64,000 nt of DNA from NCBI GenBank assembly GCA_002356635.1, contig CP023454.1, positions 1,472,501 through 1,536,500 on the forward strand, given 5' to 3'. Below the pieces are notes generated by a model. It did no database searches. It saw only the letters and a program-made list of their open reading frames with translations, and was not told the DNA's origin. A program made the translations under genes and the position numbers. This DNA comes from Rhodobacteraceae bacterium QY30. Its GTDB lineage: Bacteria > Pseudomonadota > Alphaproteobacteria > Rhodobacterales > Rhodobacteraceae. Below are positions 49,573 through 58,292 of this stretch, piece by piece (positions within the stretch are counted from its first letter, which is position 1; the number at the start of each line of letters is the position of its first letter).

Positions 49573-50733
49573 ATGCTTGACGCCTCCATCCGGTCGGAGT
49601 TCTTGCAAAGCCTGGCGCGGATACGCTGCGGGAGCCTTGACCTGATCCTGCCCGACGGCAGCCGACATCGTTTTGAGGGAACCGATCCGGGTCCGTCCGC
49701 CGACCTTGTGGTGCGCGACTGGCGCATGGTGGTGCGGCTGGCCGCGGCGGGCGATATCGGCATGACCGAGGCCTACCGGGACGGCGATTGCGACACCCGG
49801 GATCTGGTGCGCCTGCTGACCTTCGCGCTGATGAACGAACAGGCGTTGGAGCGGTATGTCTACGGCGCACGCATTCGTGCGCTGGCCATCCGCGTCCTGT
49901 ACTGGTTCAACCGCAACACCCGTGCCGGATCGCGGCGGAACATCGCGGCCCATTACGATCTGGGGAATGCCTTTTACAAGCTGTGGCTTGATGACAGCAT
50001 GACGTATTCCTCGGCGCTGTTCCGCGGTCCCGAGGATGATCTGGCGTCCGCACAGCAGCGGAAATACGACCGGATCCTCGATCACCTTCGGTCCTCGTCC
50101 GGGCGGCTTCTGGAAATCGGCTGCGGCTGGGGCGGTTTTGCGGAACGCGCGCTTGCCCGCGGCGACTTCGCGCCGAAGGGATTGACGCTCTCGACCGAAC
50201 AGGCCGCCTATGCCCGCGAACGCCTGGGACCGGCGGCCGAAATCGCGCTTCAGGACTACCGGGACGAAGGCGGGCGCTACGACCATGTCGTATCGATCGA
50301 AATGTTCGAGGCGGTGGGCGAGAGATACTGGCCGGTCTATTTCGCCAAGCTGCGCGAGGTGCTGGCGGATCGGGGCCGGGCGATGATCCAGACGATCACG
50401 GTCGCCGACCGGTATTTCGACACCTACCGCAGGGGCGGTGACATGGTGCGCAGCTTCATCTTCCCGGGCGGCATGTTGCCCAGCCCCGCGCGGTTCCGGG
50501 TCGAGGCCACGCGCGCCGGCCTGAGGGTGGAGGACAGCTTCCGCTTTGGCATGGACTACAGCCGCACGCTGTCCGAATGGCTGAACCGCTTCGATCTGGC
50601 CCGCGACCGGGTGCGTGCCCTGGGCTTCGACGACGCCTTCATCCGCGTCTGGCGCTTTTACCTTGCGGCCTGTGCGGCTTCGTTCACCGTGGGGCGGACG
50701 GATGTGGTCCAGTATCGGCTGGCCCGCGCCTGA
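49573..50733 (+). CDS. Cyclopropane-fatty-acyl-phospholipid synthase family methyltransferase
   Basis: 386 residues. The CFA/mycolic-acid-synthase pattern is clear: NIAAHYDLGNAFYKLWLDDSMTYSSALF, the S-adenosylmethionine motif LLEIGCGWGGFAERA, SIEMFEAVGERYWPVYF and the C-terminal GMDYSRTLSEWLNRF. The family adds a methylene group across double bonds of membrane lipids, usually in stationary phase or acid stress. Several paralogues are common in alphaproteobacteria, so the substrate may differ. Convergent with homoserine dehydrogenase, stop codons 2 bases apart. Confidence 0.9.
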   Translation: MLDASIRSEFLQSLARIRCGSLDLILPDGSRHRFEGTDPGPSADLVVRDWRMVVRLAAAGDIGMTEAYRDGDCDTRDLVRLLTFALMNEQALERYVYGARIRALAIRVLYWFNRNTRAGSRRNIAAHYDLGNAFYKLWLDDSMTYSSALFRGPEDDLASAQQRKYDRILDHLRSSSGRLLEIGCGWGGFAERALARGDFAPKGLTLSTEQAAYARERLGPAAEIALQDYRDEGGRYDHVVSIEMFEAVGERYWPVYFAKLREVLADRGRAMIQTITVADRYFDTYRRGGDMVRSFIFPGGMLPSPARFRVEATRAGLRVEDSFRFGMDYSRTLSEWLNRFDLARDRVRALGFDDAFIRVWRFYLAACAASFTVGRTDVVQYRLARA

Positions 50734-50735
50734 GG

Positions 50736-52022
50736 TCAGACGTCCTCGATCCGCAAGGCGACGGGTTCGCCCAGAACCACCTCCGTCTGCCGCATCCGCG
50801 ACAGCGCATGGTCGATGGCATCGCGGGTGGTCTTGTGGGTAACGACCAGCACCGGCGCCTCCGCGCTTTCGTGCCCGTACTGCCGCATCCGGTTGATGGA
50901 CACGCCCGCCTCGCCCAAGGCGGCAGCCACCTTGGCCAGGGCGCCCGGCTTGTCGATCAGCACCATCCGCAGGTAGTAGGCCGCCGGGGCCGAAACCTTG
51001 GCGGGGTTCGCCTCGGCCAGGCGGGCCGCCGGAACGCCGAACATCGGAATGCGGATGCCGCGGGCGATGTCGATCACATCGGCCATCACCGCGCTGGCCG
51101 TCGGTCCCGATCCCGCGCCGGCCCCGCGCATCACGATCTGGCCGACGCTGTCGCCTTCCAGAACCACCATGTTCGTTCCGCCTTCCAACTGGCCAAGCGG
51201 GCTTTTCGCCGGGACCAGGCAGGGAGACATGCGCTGTTCAAGTCCCCGGCCCGTCATCTGCGCCACGCCCAGCAGCTTGATCCGGTAGCCCATGTCCTCG
51301 GCCAGGCGGATGTCGTCGATCGAGACCTGCCCAATGCCCTGAAGCTCGACCGCGGGGAAGTCAACCCTCGTGCCAAAGGCGATCGCGGCCAGCAACGACA
51401 GCTTGTGGCCCGCGTCGATGCCGCCCACGTCCAGATTCGGATCCGCCTCCAGATAGCCCAGTTGCCGGGCTTCCTCGAAAACCGTTTCATAGGGCAGGCC
51501 CGCCGACTGCATCCGGGTCAGGATGTAGTTGCAGGTGCCGTTCATCACACCCATGACGCGGCGGATCTCGTTGCCGGCCAGGCCTTCGGTCAGCGCCTTG
51601 ATGACCGGAATCCCGCCCGCGACCGCCGCCTCGAACCGGATCACCCGGCCGGTCGCCTCGGCGGCTTCGGCCAGCGCCTGCCCATGCAGCGCCAGAAGCG
51701 CCTTGTTGGCCGAGACCACATCCTTGCCTGCCGCCAGCGCGGCTTCGGTCGTGGCCTTGGCGGCCCCGTCTGCGCCGCCCATCACCTCGATCACCAGGTC
51801 GACATCGGCGCGCCGGGCCAGCGCCACGGGATCGCTTTCCCAGGCGTAGGCCGACAGGTCTGCGTCGCGGTTGCGGTTCCGGTCGCGCGCGGAGACGGCG
51901 GTGATCTCGATCCGCTTGCCCGCCCGCGCCGCAATCAGCCCGCCATGCTGCTGCACGATCCGGACCACACCGATACCGACGGTTCCCAGGCCGGCAATGC
52001 CAAGGCGCAAGCTATCGGACAT
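50736..52022 (-). CDS. hom: Homoserine dehydrogenase
   Basis: 428 residues from MSDSLRLGIAGLGTVGIGV (GGGAGATT upstream). The N-terminal NAD(P) fold, catalytic domain (AAVAGGIPVIKALTEGLAGNEIRRVMGVMNGTCNYIL, DVGGIDAGHKLSLLAAIAFG) and a C-terminal ACT domain (MVLIDKPGALAKVAAALGEAGVSI) are all present. It reduces aspartate semialdehyde to homoserine for threonine and methionine; the ACT domain usually mediates threonine feedback. Confidence 0.96.
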   Translation of the reverse strand: MSDSLRLGIAGLGTVGIGVVRIVQQHGGLIAARAGKRIEITAVSARDRNRNRDADLSAYAWESDPVALARRADVDLVIEVMGGADGAAKATTEAALAAGKDVVSANKALLALHGQALAEAAEATGRVIRFEAAVAGGIPVIKALTEGLAGNEIRRVMGVMNGTCNYILTRMQSAGLPYETVFEEARQLGYLEADPNLDVGGIDAGHKLSLLAAIAFGTRVDFPAVELQGIGQVSIDDIRLAEDMGYRIKLLGVAQMTGRGLEQRMSPCLVPAKSPLGQLEGGTNMVVLEGDSVGQIVMRGAGAGSGPTASAVMADVIDIARGIRIPMFGVPAARLAEANPAKVSAPAAYYLRMVLIDKPGALAKVAAALGEAGVSINRMRQYGHESAEAPVLVVTHKTTRDAIDHALSRMRQTEVVLGEPVALRIEDV

Positions 52023-52139
52023 GGTAATCTCCCGGATCTGTGCTGTCGTGGCGGGTGTTAGCGGGTTCGGGGGCATCACGCAACGCGACCAATGCCGTCG
52101 GGCACGGAGCGGGGCATTTTTGCCCCGGGGCTGCCGGGC

Positions 52140-52400
52140 TCACTCGGTGGTTTCGATGGCCCGGGCGCGTGCCTTCAGTGCGGCGGCGCGGGCCTGAAGG
52201 CTGGCTGCGGGATCTTCGGGCGCGGGCAGGGCGGTGATCTGGTCCAGAGGCAGAAGCTGCGGATAGGGTGCACGGGCCGCGGCGGTTTCCGCGGGCAAGG
52301 GCAGCGGTTCGCGCGCGCAGGACGCCATTGCAGCGATCAGGCCGAAGATCGCGGCGCGGCGAAAGACGCGGCGGAAGACAAGGGGAAGGGTGGTCAGCAT
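52140..52400 (-). CDS. Small putative lipoprotein
   Basis: 86 residues from MLTTLPLVFRRVFRRA. A basic N-terminus and a hydrophobic core end at AAMASC, an acceptable though imperfect lipobox. The mature part is Pro/Ala-rich, ending in an Ala/Arg helix (ASLQARAAALKARARAIE). I recognise no family. Upstream of hom on the same strand, with a 117-base gap. Confidence 0.6.
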   Translation of the reverse strand: MLTTLPLVFRRVFRRAAIFGLIAAMASCAREPLPLPAETAAARAPYPQLLPLDQITALPAPEDPAASLQARAAALKARARAIETTE

Positions 52401-52756
52401 GCGGCCGACCCTAACCCCGCAAGAAGGTGCAGGCAAGCCGGGCCGCGGGGACGGCATCCGCGGCCCGAAGGGGCAGGGATGGAAAGGGCGGCCCGCCGAG
52501 TCCGTTTTCCCTTCGGGCGATCAGGAATTCCGCCGCTTCCCGGCCTTCCTTCTCCGCCCCACATGCCCTGCTTTGGCGGGGTGCGATGCGGTCCAGGTGC
52601 GTCCCGATCATGGCGGCGCCAGGTGACAAACGGGGCAGACGCGCCGGACCTTCGGCACGAACCAGTGCATTCCGGCTGCAATGTCACCCGCAATCGCCGG
52701 ACGGGCCGCGGCGCGGCGCCATCCCGATGACGCTTTTCGACCGGCCCCGTTGCGGA
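52401..52756. other. Intergenic region without supported gene
   Basis: 356 bases. Short open frames exist on both strands but none has a ribosome site or recognisable sequence. GC skew and composition are ordinary. No repeat or hairpin stands out. Confidence 0.4.
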
Positions 52757-53410
52757 TCAGTTGGCGTAGGCCGGGTCCAGCTGGATCACGTCGGGGTTCG
52801 GCGGTCCGCCGGCGTTCGATCCGCAGGCGTAATGATCCCAGGGAATGCAGGCCGCGAAGCGCGGCCGGGTCACGACCATCGTGTCGAACCAGCGCGCCGC
52901 AAGCCCCACGTCGAAGATCGGGACATAGGCCATGTTGGTTTCCATCATGATGGCGGAATCGCCGACCGACATGTTGGGGATGCGGTTCTTGAAGCCCTGA
53001 AGCGACGTGTCGTTCAACGCCAGATGCCCGCCGGTCGCATAGGACCACTCCACCCGGAACTTCTTCTCGGTCTCGTCCCAGAAGATCGACGAGACGCGGA
53101 TCCAGGTGGGACGGGGCGAGAAGGTCAGGTAATCGAACACCCGGTTCAGGCCCTTGATGTATTCGTCGTCGATCGCGATCTTCTGCGGGTCCGCGGGATC
53201 GGGCCCGGTTTCGCGCGACATCAGGTCGGCCACCGTATAGGCGGCCTTCAGGTTGATGTTCTTCTGGCGAAGTGCATCGAAGAACTGGAAGGATGCCATG
53301 TACCACCAGGCCAGGAAGGTAAAGGCAAGCAGCCCCTCGATGGGCATGGCGCCCTTGTCGTCCGAGGCAAAGCGGCGGGTGCGGAGGCGCAGGCGGCCAA
53401 GGATGTTCAT
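52757..53410 (-). CDS. TadE/TadG-like pilus assembly protein
   Basis: 217 residues from MNILGRLRLRTRRFAS (GAGGAGAAG upstream). A basic N-terminus and DDKGAMPIEGLLAF lead into one membrane helix (about residues 22-42), the pseudopilin-like arrangement of TadE/TadG. The large outer domain is poorly recognised and has cysteines near the end (AACIPWDHYACGS) that could form a disulfide. Third gene in a minus-strand run with the TadE-like and VWA genes. Confidence 0.75.
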   Translation of the reverse strand: MNILGRLRLRTRRFASDDKGAMPIEGLLAFTFLAWWYMASFQFFDALRQKNINLKAAYTVADLMSRETGPDPADPQKIAIDDEYIKGLNRVFDYLTFSPRPTWIRVSSIFWDETEKKFRVEWSYATGGHLALNDTSLQGFKNRIPNMSVGDSAIMMETNMAYVPIFDVGLAARWFDTMVVTRPRFAACIPWDHYACGSNAGGPPNPDVIQLDPAYAN

Positions 53411-53420
53411 CGGCTTCTCC

Positions 53421-53969
53421 TCACCGCGGTTCATTGACGAAGGCCGAGGTCGACACGATCGCGTATTCCCCGCTTGCATCCTTTTGCAGCTGCATGCCGA
53501 GACCCGTCAGCGGCGCCATCGGCTTCACCTTCACGCAGGCGCGGATGAGCATCATCTCGTCGCTGCCGCCGGGGTTGAAGGTCGTCAGCGGCTGGATGGG
53601 CAGCGACTTGTCCACGCAGGTCGCGCGCGGGTTCAACGGCTGCCAGGTGGTCTTGTTCACCGGCTGCAACTCGACCAGCAGGCTGTTCATGCAGTCGGGG
53701 ATCAGGCCCGTGGCATTGCAGACCGCGCGCTTGATCTGGGTGTGCGTGGGGTTTGTCCACACGCCCAGGCGCAGGTTCCGCACCGTCAGGTCCAGCCCGC
53801 GTTCCAGCATGACCTGGCGGACCGTCAGGATCCCCATCTCGATCGAGGACAGCACGATGACCATGAAGGCGGGAAAGAGGATCACGAAGGGAATCGTCGC
53901 GGTCCCGTCCTCGTCCCGCGCGGCCCGGCGCAGGATCGCGCGCAGCCGCGCCATGAGCGGCCGGGTCAT
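53421..53969 (-). CDS. TadE-like pseudopilin
   Basis: 182 residues. N-terminal basic stretch, then DEDGTATIPFVILFPAFMVIVLSSIEMGIL, the TadE signature of acidic residue, Gly and Thr before a hydrophobic helix. The extracytoplasmic part has paired cysteines (AVCNATGLIPDC, ATCVDK). TadE-like minor pilins help assemble Flp fimbriae for surface attachment. Its ATGA overlaps the stop of the VWA gene upstream. Confidence 0.82.
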   Translation of the reverse strand: MTRPLMARLRAILRRAARDEDGTATIPFVILFPAFMVIVLSSIEMGILTVRQVMLERGLDLTVRNLRLGVWTNPTHTQIKRAVCNATGLIPDCMNSLLVELQPVNKTTWQPLNPRATCVDKSLPIQPLTTFNPGGSDEMMLIRACVKVKPMAPLTGLGMQLQKDASGEYAIVSTSAFVNEPR

Positions 53970-55714
53970 TGCGTCAGCCTCAGCTTGTTGATCGAGTTGG
54001 CGATCGCGGCGAAGGCAGTCCGGATCTCGACATCGCTGACCGCATAGAAGTTGGCGGGCGCGCTGGCGCATTTGCTCAGCGCCGCCTTGCCCACGTCCGG
54101 CGCGTCGAACCCGATCGAGTAGATGACCGCGCCCTTGCCGCCGGCCGGAGCCTTCAGCGCGTTGCAGATGTTGTTCAGCCGCGTATCCTTGTCTTCATAG
54201 ATATAGCTGCTGGTGACACCCATGCCGGGGCGGTTCGCGTCGCGCGTCGCGGTGCCGTAGATCGGCCCAATGATCCGCTCCGAGAAATAGCTGAGCGAAA
54301 TGCGCTTCCACAGTTCGGTCCAGGTCAGGTTGACCGCCGCGCCCGGGTCGTCGACCTGTTTGCAGTTTCCACCCTTCTTGTCGCAGCTTGTGTAGGTGCC
54401 GTCGCCCCAGGGCTGGTCGCGCCAGGCGGCCTGGGCAAAGGAATAGTACTTGTTCGTCGTCCGCGTCGGATCGAAGTAGCTGTACTGGTTGATGTCCGAG
54501 GTGTTGCCGTAGCTGTCGTTGTAGAAGACGCGGCTGGCAACGTTTTCCCGATAGCCGGGCCTCAGGCGGTATTCCGTCGTGTTTTCCCCGTCCGACATCA
54601 CCACCAGCACCTTCAGGGTGTCGGCGTCTGTGAAGGGGGCGGGGCTTTGAGCGAAGCGCATGTCGGTCTGTCCGGCCGCGATCATTCCCTTGACGGCCTT
54701 GTTCATCGACGGATCCAGCAGCGCCGCACCCCATTTCACGCCAACGTCGATCGAGGTATTGCCGTCGGCCTGCAGCCCGTCGATCACGTTCTTCAGCTTG
54801 GCCTGGTCGTTCGAGAACGGCAGGACCGCCAGGTTCGGCTTGTTGCGACCGGGGCAGTTGGTCAGCTGCGTGGTCGCCCAGTTCGGGCCGGTTCCGGAGG
54901 CGGACTGGTTGTAGAAGGGGTTGAAATGCCCGTTGCGGCGCCAAAGCCGGTCGGTCGGCAGGACGATGGCATTCTTCAGGGAAACCGAGGTGGTCTTGAA
55001 GTCGTCGAAGTCGAACTCGATGCAATCGGAATCCGACTGTTCGGTCGAGATGTTGAAGTAGCTGGCGAGACTCGGCGTGATGGCGACCTGGGTCGAATAG
55101 GGCACGATGCTGATCAGCAGGTGGCCTTCGGCGACGTTGGCGAACATCGTGTCGATGAATTCCTTCGCGGCCGGGCGCAGGTTGTCGATGCGCGGTGTGC
55201 TGGTGCTGGTGGCGCCGCGCGCCATCGAGCCCGAGACATCAAGGACAAGTGCGATCTCGACGTTGCCGATGCTTTCAGAGGCCCCGGACCGCGCGGGCGT
55301 CGACAGTTCCTTGATCCCGTAGAGGTTCATGAACCACGTCGGCATCGCGGCGCTGGTATCCACCCGCACCGTGCGCGACGCGCCGACCCCCGAGGAGGTC
55401 ACGATGATCTGGTCGTCCTTCGGGACGGGCAGGCCTTCCTTGCGGAAGTGGTCCTTCACCACTTCGCGCGGGTCGAGCTTCTGGTTCAGCTCGGCTGCGG
55501 CCAGAACGGCGCGGTCGGCCGTGTTCATCATCCGGGTGCGGCGTTCCTCGAAGCGCATGAGGTCGATGGCGACCCCCGCCAGGAACAGCATCATGACGAA
55601 GCAGAACAGGCCGAAGATCAGCAGCGAACCGCGTTCTTCCTTGCGGAAGACGGTCGCCCGACGTTTCAGCCGCGCGACGATGTCGCCCTTCAGGCACAGC
55701 ACGGAATCGGCCAT
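53966..55714 (-). CDS. TadG-like pilus protein with von Willebrand A domain
   Basis: 582 residues from MADSVLCLKGDIVARLK. One membrane helix at about 30-50 follows EERGSLLIFG, as in TadG. A von Willebrand factor A domain begins at VEIALVLDVSGSM (MIDAS DVSGSM at 159-164), with the further metal residues in DVGVKWG and VVMSDGENT. A cysteine-rich insert (SCDKKGGNCKQ) and C-terminal KCASAPANFYAVSDVEIRTAF complete it. Likely exposed on the cell surface or pilus as an adhesin. GGGAG about 10 bases upstream supports this start; an ATG-like start at 55759 is possible. Confidence 0.85.
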   Translation of the reverse strand: MADSVLCLKGDIVARLKRRATVFRKEERGSLLIFGLFCFVMMLFLAGVAIDLMRFEERRTRMMNTADRAVLAAAELNQKLDPREVVKDHFRKEGLPVPKDDQIIVTSSGVGASRTVRVDTSAAMPTWFMNLYGIKELSTPARSGASESIGNVEIALVLDVSGSMARGATSTSTPRIDNLRPAAKEFIDTMFANVAEGHLLISIVPYSTQVAITPSLASYFNISTEQSDSDCIEFDFDDFKTTSVSLKNAIVLPTDRLWRRNGHFNPFYNQSASGTGPNWATTQLTNCPGRNKPNLAVLPFSNDQAKLKNVIDGLQADGNTSIDVGVKWGAALLDPSMNKAVKGMIAAGQTDMRFAQSPAPFTDADTLKVLVVMSDGENTTEYRLRPGYRENVASRVFYNDSYGNTSDINQYSYFDPTRTTNKYYSFAQAAWRDQPWGDGTYTSCDKKGGNCKQVDDPGAAVNLTWTELWKRISLSYFSERIIGPIYGTATRDANRPGMGVTSSYIYEDKDTRLNNICNALKAPAGGKGAVIYSIGFDAPDVGKAALSKCASAPANFYAVSDVEIRTAFAAIANSINKLRLTQ

Positions 55715-56054
55715 CACACTGGCACTCCCAAAGAAATCAACAATTAACCCAATCACCATTCGCGCAGACGGACTGCACCGACGGCTTCATCCTTCGGAGT
55801 TGCGGCAGAATTGAGGCAATTCGGTTTCGAAGGTGGCACATGGCATGGAACCGCGTATCAGTTCGCGCGTTACTTCCCGATTGTCTGTCGGCAAGCGACG
55901 GATGGTCCCCGAAATGCCCCCGGGCCGACCTGGCGCTGCGTTCACGAGAAAATTCGCGCGGGTGGGGTGATTCTCTCAGGGAACCGGCCTACACCTTGTC
56001 CCGGGGCGCACTTCATCCTCCCATGCTGGTGCGTCGCCCGAGGAGGAGAGTTTC
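55715..56054. other. Divergent intergenic region between VWA gene and gdh
   Basis: 340 bases, no gene supported. AT-richer near 55735-55760 (AAATCAACAATTAACCCAATC), suitable for the minus-strand pilus promoter. AGGAGGAGAG near 56041 is the ribosome site of glutamate dehydrogenase. Confidence 0.5.
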
Positions 56055-57482
56055 GTGAACGTCAATGAACCCAGCTTCCGCGATTCCGTTGACATGATGT
56101 TTGACCGTGCGGTTGCGGTCATGGATCTGTCGCCGGGTCTCAAGCAGAAGATCAAGGTGTGCAATTCTACCTATACGGTGCGCTTCGGTGTGCGCCTGCG
56201 GGGCGCGATCCACACATTCACCGGTTACCGTTCGGTGCATTCCGAGCATATGGAGCCGGTGAAAGGCGGCATCCGCTATGCGATCAACGTCAACCAGGAC
56301 GAGGTCGAGGCGCTTGCGGCGCTGATGACCTACAAATGCGCGCTGGTCGAGACGCCGTTCGGCGGCTCGAAGGGCGGGCTGTGCATCGATCCGCGCCAGT
56401 ATGAAGAACATGAACTGGAACAGATCACTCGCCGCTTTGCCTATGAACTGATCAAGCGCGACCTGATCAACCCGGCCCAGAACGTGCCCGCCCCCGACAT
56501 GGGCACCGGCGAACGGGAAATGGCCTGGATCGTCGACCAGTATGCGCGGATGAACACCACCGACATCAACGCCCGCGCCTGCGTGACGGGCAAGCCGCTG
56601 AATTCCGGCGGCATCCACGGCCGGGTCGAGGCGACGGGCCGCGGCGTGCAATATGCGCTGAGGGAATTCTTCCGCCACCCCGAGGATGTGGCGGCCGCGC
56701 GCCTGACGGGCAGCCTTGCCGGCAAGCGCGCCATCGTCCAGGGCCTGGGCAACGTCGGCAGCCATGCCGCGCGGTTCCTCTCGGCCGAGGACGGGGTGAC
56801 GGTGACGGGCATCATCGAACGCGACGGCGGGCTCTGGTCGGAGGCGGGCCTGAACATCCCCGACGTGCTGGACTGGATGAAGGCGCATGGCGGCGTGCAG
56901 GGTTTTCCAGGCGCCACCTATGTTCCCGACGGCGCGAGCCTTCTGGAGGCCGAGTGCGACATCCTGATCCCAGCGGCGATGGAAGGGGTCATCAACCTGA
57001 CCAACGCCGACCGGATCCGCGCGCCGCTGATCATCGAGGCGGCGAACGGCCCCGTCACCGCGGGCGCCGATGCGATCCTGCGCAAGAAGGGCGTGGTCAT
57101 CATCCCCGACATGTATGCCAATGCCGGGGGCGTGACGGTCAGCTATTTCGAATGGGTCAAGAACCTCAGCCACATCCGCTTCGGCCGCATGCAGCGCCGT
57201 GCCGAAGAGGCGCGCCACCGCCTGCTGGTCGAGGAGCTGGAGACGCTTTCGGCCGACCAGGGCCTGGGCTGGACGCTCAACGCCGATTTCAAGGACCGCT
57301 ACCTGCGCGGCTCGGACGAGTTGGAACTGGTGCGCTCGGGCCTGGATGACACGATGCGGATCGCCTACCAGTCGATGCGCGAGGTCTGGCACGGCCGCAA
57401 CGACGTCGACGACCTGCGCATGGCCGCCTACATCGTCGCCATCGGCCGCGTCGCCGCCAGCTACCGCGCCAAGGGGCTGTAA
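56055..57482 (+). CDS. Glutamate dehydrogenase (Glu/Leu/Phe/Val dehydrogenase family)
   Basis: 475 residues with a GTG start placed by AGGAGGAGAG 4-5 bases upstream. Substrate-side motifs are VKGGIRYAINV, the catalytic lysine region CALVETPFGGSKGGLCIDP, and APDMGTGEREMAWI. The NAD(P)-binding domain has IVQGLGNVGSHAARFL. C-terminal NAGGVTVSYFEWVKNL is typical. It interconverts glutamate with 2-oxoglutarate and ammonia. NAD+ versus NADP+ use and other amino-acid substrates cannot be settled by eye. It stands between two blocks of Tad-type genes. Confidence 0.93.
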   Translation: MNVNEPSFRDSVDMMFDRAVAVMDLSPGLKQKIKVCNSTYTVRFGVRLRGAIHTFTGYRSVHSEHMEPVKGGIRYAINVNQDEVEALAALMTYKCALVETPFGGSKGGLCIDPRQYEEHELEQITRRFAYELIKRDLINPAQNVPAPDMGTGEREMAWIVDQYARMNTTDINARACVTGKPLNSGGIHGRVEATGRGVQYALREFFRHPEDVAAARLTGSLAGKRAIVQGLGNVGSHAARFLSAEDGVTVTGIIERDGGLWSEAGLNIPDVLDWMKAHGGVQGFPGATYVPDGASLLEAECDILIPAAMEGVINLTNADRIRAPLIIEAANGPVTAGADAILRKKGVVIIPDMYANAGGVTVSYFEWVKNLSHIRFGRMQRRAEEARHRLLVEELETLSADQGLGWTLNADFKDRYLRGSDELELVRSGLDDTMRIAYQSMREVWHGRNDVDDLRMAAYIVAIGRVAASYRAKGL

Positions 57483-57880
57483 GGCCGCGAACGGCCGCGC
57501 CAGGGCTCAGATGGCCGCACCGGAAACCACCGGGCATCGGGACGCCGCCGCAATGCCTCCTCAATCAAGCCGGGCCGGACCGACATGGGGCCGGCCCGTC
57601 GACCTTGGCGGATCGAACAATTCCGGCCGGGCTCTGCGATTCGCACCTGATTCGCGAACACATGCTTAGCGAATTGCCAACGCACCCCCATTGAGGGGTG
57701 CCAATCGCGTTCAAAGCCCTAAATTGTTTCCTTGGTTAACGTTTCGGCAACCACTCGACCACGGAACAGCCGGGAACAGGGTAAATTGCCCAAGTTCGGC
57801 CATGATTCACACGCTGTTTCAGCCATGTGTCGTGTGACGAGTTCTCCCCGCTATTGCCCCTTCCGATTGTGGAGTCTCCG
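57483..57880. other. Region between gdh and TadE-like gene with two hairpins
   Basis: 398 bases with no supported gene. It holds the CGGGCCGG/CCGGCCCG stem at 57571-57598 and a second perfect stem GCACCCC/GGGGTGC with a 6-base loop at 57682-57701. AT-rich sequence with GGTTAACG near 57735 probably carries the promoter of the downstream pilin genes. Confidence 0.5.
57571..57598 (+). terminator. Hairpin after glutamate dehydrogenase
   Basis: An eight-pair GC-only stem with a 12-base loop about 90 bases after the gdh stop. It lacks a T-run, so it is a weak or factor-assisted terminator candidate. Confidence 0.4.
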
Positions 57881-58291
57881 ATGTCATTGCGTGTTTCCTT
57901 TCCCGCGCGGCTTGCCTCGTTCTTTCGCCGCCAGGATGGCGCTGCCACCATCGAGGCGGTCCTCTGGTTGCCGATGTTCTTCTACGTGATGGCCTTGGCC
58001 ATCGACACCACCATGATCTTCCACGGCTACAGCCGCGTCGTCCGCGCGGTCGAGGACGTGAACCGCGGGCTATCGGTCGGACGGATCAAGACGATCGACG
58101 AGGGCAAGGCGAAGCTGGCCGCCACCCTGTCGGACTACAAGAACCTGCGCATGGAAATCGGCGTCAGCTCGGACAACGTCATCGTCTCCAACGTCGAGGT
58201 ACCGGTCACCAGCCTGATCTTCCTGGGCGCGATCAAGCCGATCGTCGGCAAGGGCATCTCGATCCGCACCCAGCAGTACAAGGAGTTCTGA
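57881..58291 (+). CDS. TadE-like pseudopilin
   Basis: 136 residues from MSLRVSFPARLASFF. RRQDGAATIEAVLWLPMFFYVMALAIDTTMIF is a classic TadE start: acidic Asp-Gly, then TIEA and a hydrophobic helix. The short outer part (KAKLAATLSDYKNLRMEIGVSSDNVIVSNVEVP) ends without cysteines. Paired one base from the TadG-like gene that follows. No prepilin peptidase, ATPase or secretin genes are in the window. Confidence 0.85.
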   Translation: MSLRVSFPARLASFFRRQDGAATIEAVLWLPMFFYVMALAIDTTMIFHGYSRVVRAVEDVNRGLSVGRIKTIDEGKAKLAATLSDYKNLRMEIGVSSDNVIVSNVEVPVTSLIFLGAIKPIVGKGISIRTQQYKEF

Positions 58292-58292
58292 G

